Assembly (NCBI RefSeq): GCF_028640845.1
Contig: NC_080546.1
Coordinates: forward strand, 53,145,409 to 53,209,408
Reading direction: 5' to 3'
Length of the DNA stretch: 64,000 bases
DNA from: Ahaetulla prasina
Taxonomy: Eukaryota > Chordata > Lepidosauria > Squamata > Colubridae
The translations under genes were made by a program, and so were the position numbers. Numbering within the stretch: position 1 is the stretch's first letter; every line of letters starts with the position of its first letter. A model generated the notes under the pieces. That model worked only from the letters and a program-made list of their open reading frames with translations, was not told the origin of the DNA and ran no database searches. This document shows, piece by piece, positions 25,011-36,610 of the stretch.

Positions 25011-25955
25011 TCAGCACAGACTTTTAAGCAAGAAGGAGTTATCTTCTGGGCCTGGAGCTTTTCCTGGCTTTTGTCTGTGAAATAAGTCCTGCACTTCCTT
25101 TTCTGTGATCACTAGGGGTTGTGAACCCAATGAAATGGGGTCAGTTGTAGGAGGCTTGGCTGTTGTTGGTGTGTCTGAGATGGGGGTTGTGGAGATAGGT
25201 GGCTGTAGTTTCCTTTCAAACCTGCAGTAAAACTCATTCAGGTCATCTGCCAGTTGTTGATTACCTTCAGCCTGGGAAGGAGGTTTGCCATAGCTGGTGA
25301 TATTTCTAAGAGTTTTCCACATGTTTGCTGGTTCATTTGCTGAAAACTGATTCTTTAGCTTTTCAGAGTAGCTTCTTTTTGCTGCTCTTATCTCCCTTGT
25401 TAGTGCATTTCTGGCCTGATTGTACAGCATTTTATCACCTTTTCTGTAGGCTTCCTCTTTGGAATGTCGTAGCTGCTTAAGTTTAGGTGTAAACCAAGGT
25501 TTGTTATTACTGTGTATTCGCAAGTTCCTTGTAGGTACACATAGGTCTTCACAGAAGCTGACATATGATGTTACAGTATCTGTGAGTTCATCCAGGTCTG
25601 CAGAGGTATCTTTAAAAATATTCCAATCAGTGCAGTCAAAACATGCCTGTAGCTTTAATTCTGATTCCTCCATCCAGGTTTTCACTGATTTAATTATTGG
25701 TTTTATGGCTTTAAGTCTTTGCCTGTAAGCAGGTACAAGGTGAATCATGCAATGATCAGAGTGTCCTACAGCTGCACGTGGTAAAGACCGATAGGCATCT
25801 TTTAGTGTTGTGTAGCAGTGGTCTAGAGTATTCTTGCCTCTGGTGGGACAATTGACATGCTGAAAGTATTTTGGTAGTTCTTTCCTTAAGTTTGCCTTGT
25901 TTAGATCTCCCAAAACAATGGCCAGTGAATCAGGGTGTTTGGCTTCAGCCTCCAT
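25011..25955 (-). pseudogene. Rex1-like ORF: endonuclease C-terminus and connector
   Basis: A 314-codon frame. The first residues hold LGDLN (endonuclease catalytic motif; most families have GDFN), then NTLDHCYT and the catalytic GHSDH. A connector rich in K and R follows (KPWFTPKLKQLRHSKEEAYR), then the start of the RT region, REKEV-like and QKPGKAPGPE. The N-terminal endonuclease half with the catalytic Glu is missing. The frame breaks near 25011, with reading continuing in another frame. Confidence 0.8.
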
Positions 25956-26022
25956 GATGATATTACTATATGATTACTATATTACTATATTACTATATGA
26001 TGATATTACTATATGATCAGTT
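25956..26022. repeat. Short AT-rich tandem repeat
   Basis: Irregular copies of ATTACTATATGATGAT-like units (TTACTATA repeated about six times) at the 5' truncation point of the Rex1-like LINE. Confidence 0.8.
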
Positions 26023-27480
26023 TAATTAGCAGGGCATGTATTTCTCCTGAACTTAAATCAGGAGAGGAAGGCATGCATGCAGTAATAATATAGAAAAAAA
26101 TGAGGTTTATTTCTATTTGGATACTCTTGTTTCTGTCTTAGTTTTTGTGCCACTGTCCACTAGAGAGCAGGCTGAGATAAGCAATCCTATTTCATTTATA
26201 TCCTAAACCATGTTTGAACCCGGGTATTTCTGTAAATAGCTAGTACATTAAAGCACCTTATTCCCTTGTTACCATTGTTAGCTTATAAATTGCTGTCAAA
26301 ATTGTTGGATATGGCTTAGGAAGTTTAGTGACTTGCAACACTGGTAATAAACTATCAGAGTACCTAGATAACATTTTACTTTGTCACTATATACAGCTCT
26401 TTAGTTATGGTCTCACTTTCCTAATATTGCTCCTATTCCTTTCTGTCAGACTGAATTTCTTTCAGAGAGAAATACTGCTTGATATTGATTCCAGTGGACT
26501 AGATAAATCCAGATTTCCACAATGCTGTTCTGTTATTGTTTGATTGTGCTAGTACATTTTAGAGGCTCCAAGTTTTAGACCTTAGGCTTAGACCTTTAAA
26601 CATTACAGAATATCACATAAAAACCCCTTTTAAAAATCCAGCTAAAAATATTTTTAACCAAAGAATAGTTTCTTGATATTATAATTGTGGTATATTTATG
26701 GAGCTACAGATATAACATCTAATCAGGAACATTTTTAAAACAGCTATAATGTCTTGGTCAATATTAGATAAGGCAAAGTTATATGTCCACCTACAGACGC
26801 ACACAATATGAGTTTTACTTATTCTTGGCCCATTTTTTAAGATGCCAGGTAAGGATTTAATAAATCAAGAAAAAAAATCCAAACATTTATTCAGTATTAA
26901 TGGTAAAATACTTTAAAATAATATGTTAGGTGGCTTTTTATAGTTTCAGAAAATTCATAGAATTAATATGTAATGGGAACATGTAATGCAATAAATGAGA
27001 ACTTTGTCACTTCTAATTTTTAGTTTAAAACAGGCTATTAGCAAATAATTGAAAATATAGGTGGAAATACATTTTAGTCTAAGTTGCATAAAATATGCCC
27101 TAGCACAGCCTGTTGCCAACTCATTGTAATCCTGAAATTTGCTTAGGAAATAGTTGGGAGCAACATGGAACACAAGCAGCTGAGGCTGCAATGCAAAATT
27201 GCTCTCAGAAAGACTGGTGTATAGGTAAAAGTGTACTTTAGATTAAATTACTTTGAGACAATGCCTGAAGAGAGATTCTTTCTAAAGAAGAATGGGAGCC
27301 CATGAGCAGATCTCAGATCTTGATATAGATCTTAAGAATTAGAATGTCATTTGTTTTTAAACTAGCTGTTATAAAGAAATATGTAAATACTACTGTGAAA
27401 GAAATAATATTCATTTTTGATGTAATGGATCTCTTCAAAGATTGGTAGGTAGAAACAGTTTCTTCATGCTTAGCAATAGT
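26023..27480. other. Non-coding DNA, nothing recognised
   Basis: AT-rich, with short chance frames only. Confidence 0.4.
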
Positions 27481-27484
27481 ATTT

Positions 27485-27715
27485 TTGTCATGGCTCCATT
27501 GGAGACTGAGTGAGCGAGGAGGATGGGCCAGAGCTGGGGCCGACAGAGGTTGAGGGCGTGGCCTTGTTGGCTTTGAAGGAATGTGGTGAGGAGCTGGACA
27601 AGGCAGCCCCAAGTTCCTTGGGCTTTGGAATGGCTTGCCAGCTGGGAAGAATGTGGTCAGGATGACTAAGAGAGGGAGGAAAAGAGGGCAGGCAGTGGAA
27701 ATAGTATTTTGTAAT
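27485..27715. repeat. GC-rich segment of probable repeat origin
   Basis: It begins with TGTCATGGCTCCATTGGAGA and is clearly richer in G than its flanks. The start recalls an LTR-like TGT terminus, but no matching CA end or target duplication could be fixed. Family unknown. Confidence 0.3.
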
Positions 27716-27759
27716 TGCAGCCCTTAAACCTTACACTGCATATAATGATGGCCATTCTA

Positions 27760-29528
27760 CAGGGGTGAAATCTAAAAATTTCCCCTACCGGTTCTGTGGG
27801 TGTGGCTTAATTGGTGGGCGTGGTTTGGTAGTCAGGTGACCTGATGGGCGTGGCCAATAACAATAAATAATAAAAATAATAAACAAAGTACACAGAACAA
27901 TAAGAGGTACCAAAAACCAAATTTCACACTTTACACACACACAACACAACACAACATAACTGACTCGCACACAATGTAAAAGCAGCTGCACCTCACCCAA
28001 AACGGCCCCTGCAACAAGCAGGAACCTCACACAGCCACAAAAAGCTCAAAAACCAACTTTCACACTTTACACACACACAACAAAACACAACAGTCTCTCT
28101 CACACACACAAAATGCACATACAGCTTTGTGAGATTTTGTGTGTTTGTGTAGTTAGAGTGAAACATTACCAAAACACCAAATCTCAGAAAGCTGCACAAA
28201 TATTTTATTTTATTATTTTATTTTATTTATATTTTTTAGATAAAAGCAGCTAAATTTAAAACTTCCTTAACTTTAAATTGCTGTCTGAAAAAAACCTCCT
28301 TAAAAAAAATCCAATTAACTATTTTTTAAAACTACCCCCCCCCCCATTACTTACCCAATTAGAGGCAGGCAGATTGAGTTGCTCACCAATGAGATGGATT
28401 GCAGGCAGGCAGATTCAGTTGCTAGCTGATGCAATTTACTTACGGGACCGCCTGCTGTTACGGGACCGCCTGCTGTTACCTTGTGCCTCCCACCGACCCG
28501 TACGCTCACACAGAGAGGGCCTTCTCAGGGTGCCGTCCGCCAAGCAATGTCGGCTGGCGGCCCCCAGGGGAAGGGCCTTCTCTGTTGGAGCTCCTACGCT
28601 CTGGAATGAACTTCCCCCCGGTTTACGTCAATTGCCTGATCTTCGGACCTTTTGGCGTGAGCTGAAAACGCACCTAATTATTCAAGCGGGACTGGATTGA
28701 AATTTTATTGGGGTATTTATGTTTTAAGATTTTAAATGGTTTTAAAATTTCGGCCACATTATAATATTTCTTTTTAACCTCTTTTTAATGTTTATATATT
28801 GAATTTTTACTTGGCTGTACACTGCCCTGAGTCCTCCGGGAGAAGGGCGGTATAAAAATCGAAATAAATAAATAAATAAATAAAATTGATTGCAGCAGCC
28901 GAAGCAAGGCTTTGCGAGCCCGAAAGAAGCAGCAATCAGGCAAGTGGGGACTGAGCGATTGTGGGGGCATGGGTGGGGGCTGTTGTAAAAGGTTGTAAAA
29001 ATGTGATTTTAAAAGCCTGTGATGATCAGGCAACTCAGCTGGGATCGCCAAAGGAAAAAAAGCTTTTAAAAGGCTCCTCTGACAATCCCAGCTGAAGTTG
29101 CCTGATTGCCAGAACCTCTTAAAAGGATTTTTTAAACAACCTCTTTGGCTTAAGAGCTTGTAGAAAACATGCTTTTTAAAGGTTCTGGCAATCAGGCAAC
29201 TCAGCTGGGATCGCCAGAGGAGCTTTTTAAAAGCTTTTTTTTTTACAACCTCTTTGAAGAGGTTGTTAAAAAAAAGCTTTTAAAGGGTCCTGACGATCCC
29301 AGCTGAGCCGCTCAATCATCAAAGACTTTTTTTTACTTTTAAAAGCATTTTTTCGGCCGAAGAAAAACTGCTTTTAAAAATAAAACAACAGCAACAAAAA
29401 CCTCTGATGATCGCGCTGCTCAGCTGGGGCAGGGGGCGGAGCCAGGGATTTTTGTTACCGGTTCTCCGAACCACCCACCGCCATTGCTACCGGGCAATCT
29501 GATCCGAACTGGGAGCATTTCACCCCTG
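27760..29528. mobile_element. Non-autonomous hAT transposon, 1769 bp
   Basis: It starts CAGGGGTGAAAT at 27760 and ends with the exact complement, ATTTCACCCCTG, at 29528. It is flanked by a perfect 8-bp target duplication, CCATTCTA (27752-27759 and 29529-29536). Subterminal ACCGGTTCT words occur at both ends. No transposase was found inside. The interior holds an imperfect direct repeat (about 27910-27960 against 28045-28092), a nested L2 fragment (28480-28885) and several CAGCTGGGAT-containing inverted and direct copies (29030-29310). Termini and 8-bp duplication fit the hAT superfamily. Confidence 0.9.
28480..28885 (+). repeat. L2 3' fragment nested in the hAT element
   Basis: The reading frame at 28488-28700 encodes the L2 C-terminus (RPVRSHREGLLRVPSAKQC ... 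APTLWNELPPGLRQL ... LKTHLIIQAGLD). It is followed by a 3' UTR, the terminal GCCCTGAGTCCTCCGGGAGA motif and an (AATA)n tail. This is the same family as the minus-strand element at 17.8-22.1 kb. It lies entirely inside the hAT borders. Just upstream, TTACGGGACCGCCTGCTG is duplicated in tandem. Confidence 0.9.
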
Positions 29529-29591
29529 CCATTCTACCTTGATGTACCTCAGTCTTTTTAAAGCCACCTCCTATGAAAAGATACTATATTG

Positions 29592-29726
29592 CAGGGCTTT
29601 CAAACTCACAGCCCACGGACCAGATGCATCACATGCTGGCCACACCCACATCTGGTTTAGCGAAGTGGGGAAAAGTCACAAACCGTCATGTGACAATGCT
29701 GTGACGACGCGAATTTGACATCCCTG
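29592..29726. mobile_element. Short hAT-type MITE, 135 bp
   Basis: It begins CAGGGCTTTCAAACTC and ends GAATTTGACATCCCTG, near-inverted copies. The 8-bp flanks CTATATTG and CTGTATTG match at 7 of 8. It belongs to the same family as 51178-51299 and the partial copy at the window's end. Confidence 0.8.
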
Positions 29727-29962
29727 CTGTATTGGATAAAATCCTGTATCTGGCTCTTTATTTGAAAGCTTTCTTTTGTTTAGAAAAAATGGTGTCAGTA
29801 TCTCTTAAGGAGAAAGAAGCAAACTTCCAAAAGCACTGCCTTTCCCAACAGCAATTTTACCAGTCCCAGCTGGAGGATAAAATGGTAGCAGGAGAGCATT
29901 TTATGCTATAGAAAAAAAATTAAAAACAGCCCAGAAGTCCTATTGCATCTGAAAGACTAACA

Positions 29963-30040
29963 TATATTGTAAAGTTTATTGTCACTGTACGTATATACAC
30001 AGTATACCATACAACGAAATTCACATAACACCCAGAAACT
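29963..30040 (-). repeat. LINE 3'-UTR fragment
   Basis: The words TTTATTGTCACTGTACGTAT, ATACACAGTATACCATACAA and CGAAATTCACAT read, on the minus strand, as a non-LTR retrotransposon 3' UTR (TTTCGTTGTATGG... ACAATAAA). Family uncertain. Confidence 0.4.
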
Positions 30041-31111
30041 AAGCCCAACACACATGACAATCCCATTATATTATTATAATCTGGGGATCATCAGGTTATA
30101 TATTATATTATGCCATATTATATTGTTGCATAAGCTTTCCTTAATAGTTGCATGAAATTTCTACATATATTTATGGTTGACAATAATCTATGCACCTATG
30201 CACATCACAGATGATGTGACATTTATAGAAGTCCTTCATATGGGGGAGGGGCTACAGCCACATTATTTTGGTAATCTTAATTTGGGGCAAATGGAAGGCA
30301 AACCCAATCTATTTCTTTTGCTTTAATCTCTAACGTGATACATGATATGAAAATTAGAAAAGGGAAATTAAAGGCTGACTGCTGCTTTTAAAAAAAGTCT
30401 TTGTTGGCTTTTGGATAAACAGTTAAAATGATATCAGTCTATTCATTGTATATTCTTCCTAAATGAAATACATGCACTCTTGCACTCTTATGGTGGAATA
30501 ACTAGATTATTAATTTATACAAAAAGATAATAAATAAAGCAACTTTAAAAGGGGGGAATTAAATCTTGATGTATTGTGAACTATTTTTTGACAGAGCTTG
30601 AACAAGATATTTATTTCTAAAATACAGTATAACAATGCATTTCTTGAAAGAGTGGTACAGTTCATGCATATCCAGGAAGCAGACCACCCAATGTGATAAT
30701 TTGTTATACCCTCAGTCTAATGTAATGTTTTAGCTGACGTCATGAAGCTTGGCCTAAAAGAGCTTAAGATAATGTGTACAATACAAACAACTCCAAACTC
30801 TAAGTAAATGTATTCATGAAATGCTGACATCACCTGTTTTGCATAATCATTCCAACTGCAGCCTTTAGTCATGCCTACAAGATTCCTAGATATCAAAAAG
30901 TTATTTCATCCCTGTGTATGTCTTTTCATCCCTGTCTTTTCTTCCAATATGACTTACATCTATGCAAGAGGGTAGGATCAAGAACACAGGATCATTTCAG
31001 CAGTCCCAAGAAGGTTTCCTACCCATTTGCATTCAATTATATCATTGTTACTACCACTTAGAGTTTCTTAACCATATCCTGCAGACATTCCTGATGTATA
31101 TGTTGACATAG
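30041..31111. other. AT-rich intergenic DNA, nothing recognised
   Basis: No supported gene or repeat terminus. Confidence 0.4.
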
Positions 31112-31689
31112 AATATATCCAGTGGTGATATTCTGCTGGTTCTAGGTGGTTTGTTAAATTGCTGGCTCGCCCCTCCCCTCACCCCTCCCCTCCCCACCAT
31201 GATTCATTGGCCTTGCAGCACACCAAACTGTTTCTTAAATTGCTGGCTTGTCTGCCCCTCCCCCCTCCCCACCACTATTTATTGGTCTCACAGCACACCA
31301 AACCGTTTGTTAAATTGCTGGCTCGCCCACCCCTCGCCTCTTCCCACCACTATTTATTGGCCTTGCTCGCAGTGTCGCACAGCTTTCCTTAGTGACACAC
31401 TGAGGCATAGCTGCAGCTATTCTTTGGCTCCCTTGCCTCGACCACATGACCCAGCCTGCTCGCCTACCTTTGCCGTGGCCTACGATGCGGCAGCCTCCCA
31501 CTCTGCTCCTGAACGCCCACCTCAGACTGCCTCTGACTGCTCCAGCAACAGAACAGGCAAGTACAGCCGAGTGCCACCCTCGGGGAAGCGGGGCTGGGAA
31601 AGGTGGTCAATCTCTGCCTGCCCAGCTGCTGGCCGCGGCCTACCCCACATCCAATTGCCTTGCTAGTGACTGGTGGCTGGGTGGCTAGT

Positions 31690-32085
31690 GAAGGGCTTGG
31701 ATGGGGTGGCCGCAAGCCGCTGGCTACCCCATCCAAGCACCTCGCTAGCCACCCCATCCAAGTGCCTCGCTGACCACCCCATCCAAGCGCCTTGCTGGCC
31801 ATCCCACCCCATCCAAGTGCCTCACTGGTCATCTCATCTAAATGCCTTGGTAGCCACCTGATCCAAGGGCCTCGCTAGCCACCCGACCCAAGCTCTTCAC
31901 TGGCCACCCCATCCAAACTCCTCGCTGGCCATCCCACCCCATCCAAGCATCTCACTGGCCACCCCATCTAAGTACCTCGCTGGCTATGCAGCCACCACCC
32001 AGTAGCAAGGTGCTTGGATGGGGGTAGGCCACAGTCGGCGCTTGGATGGGGTGGCCAGTGAGGTGCTTGGATGCATCCAAGCACC
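31690..32085. repeat. Minisatellite, about 30-bp unit
   Basis: More than ten degenerate copies of CACCCCATCCAAGTGCCTCG plus a GCTGGC-like spacer. Some copies are inverted (TTGGATGGGGTGGC). It lies inside the hAT-like element. Confidence 0.85.
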
Positions 32086-32224
32086 TTGGCCTGCCGCCAA
32101 CCTAGCATAACTGTTCTGCCTCCCACCCATGCGGAACCAATTTACCCTACCCCATCTGGTCGCTGGGGGAGACACGCAACTTTTCTCCACCCCAGAACAC
32201 TGGCTGGCCTGGCTGCAGCTGATG

Positions 32225-32585
32225 CTCTGCATTGTAATGGGCTCCAGGAAGAGGAGGAAGAGGAAGAGGGACACCATCTGCCCCATTGTGAAGCGCAGTA
32301 AGAGCAGCCAGAGCCGGCCACAGGTGCAGTCAGGTGGGAGTACACGCAGTGGGGCGCAGGCCTAAGATGCTACCTCTAGGCCGAGGGACAACCCAATGTT
32401 CTGGTAGGTACGCTGCCACTGCCACCGCCCGGGGGGGAGAGGAAGAGAGTGAGAGGAGGAGGGATGCCATCTGCCCCATTGTTAGGTATAGTTAGAGCAG
32501 CCAGAGTTGGGAGCAGTAGTCAGGCGGGCGCAAGTGCAGTGGGGCGCAGGCCTAAGGTGCCACCTCCAGGCCAAGGTCCTACCCA
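32225..32585. repeat. Imperfect direct duplication of about 230 bp
   Basis: The block beginning CATCTGCCCCATTGT near 32273 recurs near 32468 with the same order of words (GAGCAGCCAGAG, GCAGTGGGGCGCAGGCCTAA, ACCTC.AGGCC). It is part of the hAT-like element. Confidence 0.75.
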
Positions 32586-32632
32586 ATGGTGCAGTAGGTA
32601 TGTCGCCACCACCACTGCCTGGGTGGGAGAGG

Positions 32633-32760
32633 AAGAAAGAGAGTGAGAGAGTGAGAGCGGAGATGAGGGAGAGAAAGAGAGATGAGGGAGAGAAAGATAG
32701 AGGGGAGAGAAAGAGAGATGAGGGAGAGAAAGAGATGAGAGAAAGAGAGACACAGAGATA
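32633..32760. repeat. Polypurine GA-rich tract
   Basis: About 125 bases of almost pure purine on the plus strand, built from AGAGAAAG, AGATGAGG and similar words. Mirror-symmetric purine tracts can adopt triplex structure; that is only a possibility here. Confidence 0.9.
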
Positions 32761-32867
32761 CCTGTTTAAAAGAAAATACTGGGAGCCACAAAACATGGGT
32801 AGGCGTGATTGTGGGTGGTCATGTGACTGGGTGGGAGTAAGTGATATGGAGTTGGCAATGCCCACCC

Positions 32868-32955
32868 AGGTTTAAGGTTGTGTTTAAGTGTTTACATGTG
32901 TTTAAGGTTGAGTGTTTAAGGTTGAATGTTTAAGGTTGAGTGTTTAAGGTTGCAG
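32868..32955. repeat. Minisatellite, about 16-bp unit
   Basis: Five or more copies of GTTTAAGGTTGAGT with small variation, inside the hAT-like element. Confidence 0.9.
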
Positions 32956-33135
32956 AACCCTGACCTATCCCATCTGATCACTTCACCCTGCAGCCAGCCC
33001 TGTAGGCCTGCACCCGCAGTGGCCTACCTACCCCATTTGTATTGCCTTGCCCTGCAGCCGGCCTGAACGCCCACCTCCGACTGCTCCAGTAGCAGAATTG
33101 ATAAGCACAGCCAGGTACCCCCTTGGGGAAGCGAG

Positions 33136-33710
33136 TGTCGTGTCCCACTCCTCCGCTGACGGCCGGGTCAGGGAAATCCGAATCAGGCTTGCCTCTGCAG
33201 CTCTGCCCAAAGTCCTAGCAAAGTCCTCAGAGCAGGCAGGAGACCAGTAAGTGACTTCAGCAAGATAAGTTCGACTTTGCCGGACTCAGAGACTGCCAGA
33301 AAGCAGATCCTTTATATAGGCCATGGGGTGTGGCTCCATGACTCAGCATTCATTAAGGCCTGCCCCTCCCTTCCTTCTGTTGCCTCCGCCTATCCAATCT
33401 TCTGATGCGAGGGTCACTCCAATCAGCAGCTGTTGGAAATAAACTTTCCTCAGGCTCACATGCTGTGGAGGAGGGGGAGGGGTCTAGTTGCTCCGTTTGC
33501 CTGGGCATGGAGCCAGGGCTGGGGCCGGGGGATGCTCCCTCCTCTGCAGCCTGCTTGGGCATGGAGCCAGGGCTGGGACCGGGAGGTGCCCCCTCCTCTG
33601 CAGCTTGTCTGGGCATGGAGCCAAGACTGGGACCGGGAGGCATACATTCCTCCGTGTTTGGGAGCAGATAAGCAGACCCCGGCTGCGGTGAGAGCGGACA
33701 AGACACAACA
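33136..33710 (-). mobile_element. Solo LTR, 575 bp, with a 5-bp target duplication
   Basis: On the plus strand it starts TGTCGTGTCC and ends GACACAACA. The flanks GCGAG (33131-33135) and GCGAG (33711-33715) are identical. Orientation is minus: read that way it starts TGTTGTGTC and has TGAGTCA (AP-1-like, 33345-33339) and then a TATA box (CCTATATAAA, 33320-33311). The arrangement is the same as in the LTR at 62409-62952. It holds three 54-bp tandem repeats (starts near 33504, 33558 and 33612). No internal retroelement genes flank it, so it is a recombination remnant. Confidence 0.85.
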
Positions 33711-34352
33711 GCGAGGCTGGGAAGGGTGGTGGATCTGCACCTGCCCAGGCAAAAGCGGCCTACCCCGGTCGGATCATCTCTGTGTGCAGAGGCCTGTGCC
33801 CGCCTCCTGCCCAGCTGACCAACTGCCTCGACCTGCTGCTCCCGACCGTCTCAGGCTACTGGTAGAAGATCCGCCTCCTCCTCGGCCACTTCAGAAGCAG
33901 AACAAGCCTTGAGGTAGAGGGAGATTTAAAATATTATTTATCTCAGCTGTTTCAGGAAGAATTTGTTCATAACAAACAGGATGTTTGTTATGCACAATAA
34001 TTACCATTAAGTTTAAAATGTGTGGGAGTTTTGCATAAAGGCTGTTGCTAGGCATGTAAACAAAGACAAAGGTTTCCTTAAATTATTTCATTTGAAGTAT
34101 TGAAACAGCATTTTAAATATTAAATGAAAATAACTTTAAAAATGAGCCTTTAAGTACAATTAGAACTTAATTTTCTTTTTATACTGCTCCATACTTTATA
34201 AACACTAAAATAGGAAGATGGAATACTCATTTAATTAAGAATGCATTTAGATAGCTTTGGCTCTATGATTAAATATAAAAAAGTGGAACTAATGAACTAA
34301 TGAACTGAGAAACCTGATTTTAAATTTCAAACAATCCTAAGAAAAAATATAA

Positions 34353-34500
34353 ATATTGTAAAACTTGTATTAGTTTTGAATAAATAGTATTTCATTCATA
34401 TTGTAAAACTCGTGTAGTTTTGAATAAATAGCTTTTCATATTGTAAAACTTGTATAGTTTTGTATAGTTTTTCATTCATATTGTAAAACTCTTGTAACAA
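34353..34500. repeat. AT-rich tandem repeat, unit about 45-50 bp
   Basis: Four imperfect copies of a unit containing ATTGTAAAACTTGTA, TAGTTTTGAATAAATAG and TTTTCATTCAT. It lies inside the hAT-like element. Confidence 0.75.
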
Positions 34501-34754
34501 TATCTAGTTTTGTGTCTTTAGTCTTACTTAAGTATTAAATACATATAAATAAACTACCTTTTGGTATATCTTTTTTATACTTAAAACAGTAATTAGGGCA
34601 AAGAAATGATGGCAAGTTGGCCACACCCACTTAGACATATGACCAACTAGCCATGCCCACCCAGTCACATGACCACTTAGCCACACCCACTTAGTCATGC
34701 CCACAGAACCTGTTGTTAAAATATTTGAATCCTACCACTGAATGTATCCTGATT

Positions 34755-34975
34755 TGAAAGTGGGCGTGACTTGGTGGGCATGGAGTGGCAGGCGTGACTT
34801 GGTGGGCGTGGCAGGGGAAGGATACTGCAAAATCCCCATTCCCACCCCACTCTAGGGCCAGTCAGAGGTGGTATTTGCCGATTCTCTGAACTACTCAAAA
34901 TTTCCACTACTATTCAAAATTTCTACTATCGGTTCTCCAGAACCTGTCAGAACCTGCTGGATTTCACCTCCGATT
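34755..34975. repeat. hAT-related fragment (one end only)
   Basis: It has GTGGGCGTGACTTGGTGGGC words, then AGAACCTGTCAGAACCTGCT and GGATTTCACCTC, the complement of the usual end of this hAT group. The other terminus is missing. It abuts the 3.6-kb element. Confidence 0.55.
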
Positions 34976-35095
34976 AATAGCCCTCATTCTTTGGAATTAT
35001 TCTTTCACAAGTAGAGGTCATTCTCCAAAGGCAGCATTTCATCTACTGTATTTTGTCTTCTATCTATCCCTGTAAATTACAATGTAACCTCCAGT

Positions 35096-35097
<2 letters not shown>

Positions 35098-35190
<93 letters not shown>
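35098..35190. repeat. (GATA)n then (TA)n microsatellite, Bkm type
   Basis: About 15 GATA units directly followed by about 15 TA units. GATA arrays are the core of the Bkm satellite first described from a snake. Confidence 0.97.
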
Positions 35191-35194
<4 letters not shown>

Positions 35195-36600
35195 TCTTAT
35201 TGTGATGCTAAAAAAAATATTGATTGATCATGTTTCTGTAGCTCTTTCTCCGACTTTATGGTAGCAAATATTGGCTATCTTTTTTCATCTACTCAGACTT
35301 GCCAGAGATAGTGACTTGATATTGAGAACACCTGGTGTGCTACAAAGCTGAATGAGATTTGAAAACCAAAATTGTCTGTGCACAAGATGATTTTTGTTTG
35401 AAGGCTCATTCTGTCTCCTATTAGCAAGAAGAATCAGGCATCTCCCTTGCCCCCCAAATGGGGGTGATACCAGAGCGGAAAGATTGCCAGAGAGGAAACA
35501 AGCACTTCAAATTATTTGTTCAACCTATTATTAAGCCATTAAATTGCACCACAAAAAGGTACCACAGGATGCCATATGATAGATATCCTGTTGCTTAAGA
35601 GTGACTCATTTTGAGTTGCTTCAGTTTATTAGATTGATTTGAAAAACCGTTCATCCTTTCTGTTCACTCATGTACTCATGAGCCATACTGCAAAGCTCAG
35701 AAGATCAGGGATGAATAAAAAGCAGATCATGGAATAGATAGAAAGACTTTAACTGAAAGATATGGGATCTCTTATTTCTCCTATAGTCATTTTAGCTCAT
35801 CCCAATGACTGTACATTATCATTGAAAGATAACAGTGGCAACTCCCTACTCTGAGTTCTTCATAGGAAGGAAAATATACTTATGCGACACCTAAATTAAT
35901 GGGGCATTCAATGAATAGGAATAAAGTACTTATTTAGACATTCTGCTGAGGGAAAAGTCAGTCTGGCATGAATCCTTTGTTTTGTATTCTTTGTTTTGCA
36001 TTCCATGTTCTAGGATGGAAGATTTGAGAAAAAGTTCATCTTATAAGATCTGAGAAAGAAATGCTCACCAAAGGATCTGGAATTAGGTAATATTAATCCA
36101 TATAAAGAATGCACCTTCTTGGTTTTCATACACAATTAAGAAGATAAAGTTAGTGTAGCTATCTAATCATTCTACCTGAGGTAAAGCAACCTTTCTTAGC
36201 ATGGAAGTCTTCAAGTATGTCAGTTTTTAACCATGATGATTCTACTATGCGTATATATAGTTATTTGATAACCAAGCTTTCCAGAACTGGGAGAGATACT
36301 TATAGTTCTAAATCTTGGAGGGTCTGTTGCACATTCTGACTGTACTTCTAGATTGGATCCTGCTCTGCTGTCATTATCTAACCATGCAACTTACCAACTA
36401 AGTGGCAGCAGAGAATTTGTCTCCCTTGACTGTAATATGGGAATCTCCCTGATTTCTGCTGCTGAGATGCAGCTGCTACTTAAGTGCTCTTCAGGTTTTG
36501 GTCTCTGGGAAACATACTAAATTGTGGCATGCTCTTGGGTACATCCACATAATTTTTTCCACACAATGCAATTGATGTATTGGGTATCATGGAAAATTTT
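35195..36600. other. Non-coding DNA, nothing recognised
   Basis: No supported gene or repeat terminus. Confidence 0.4.
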
Positions 36601-36610
36601 AAAATGTTAA

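Larger units (their letters stand above)
23452..25955 (-). mobile_element. Rex1-like non-LTR retrotransposon, 5'-truncated and inactive
   Basis: Minus strand, 5' to 3': the end of an endonuclease domain (LGDLNKANLRKELPKYF, later GHSDH) and a connector (25955-25011), reverse transcriptase in a shifted frame (about 25010-24054), C-terminal region (24150-23725), and the 3' UTR ending in the shared Rex1/CR1-like tail with one residual tail unit. The truncation point abuts an AT-rich tandem repeat (25956-26020). At least two frame changes and a destroyed RT active site show it is dead. Confidence 0.85.
31120..34740. mobile_element. Composite hAT-like element, 3.6 kb, non-autonomous
   Basis: Left end CAGTGGTGATATTCTGC at 31120; right end GAATCCTACCACTG at 34740, an imperfect inverted match. 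The 8-bp flanks AATATATC (31112-31119) and AATGTATC (34741-34748) match at 7 of 8. The GC-rich interior holds minisatellites, a duplicated segment, a purine-rich tract and a nested solo LTR (33136-33710). No transposase was found. Without the LTR and its duplicated 5 bp the element is about 3.0 kb. The many overlapping open frames at 31.1-33.9 kb are low-complexity artefacts. Confidence 0.7.

Noticed and set aside
31151..33912. Many overlapping open frames, up to 171 codons, on both strands
   Set aside because: GC-rich tandem repeats and a solo LTR; proline- and serine-rich low-complexity products without domains, with overlapping frames on both strands.
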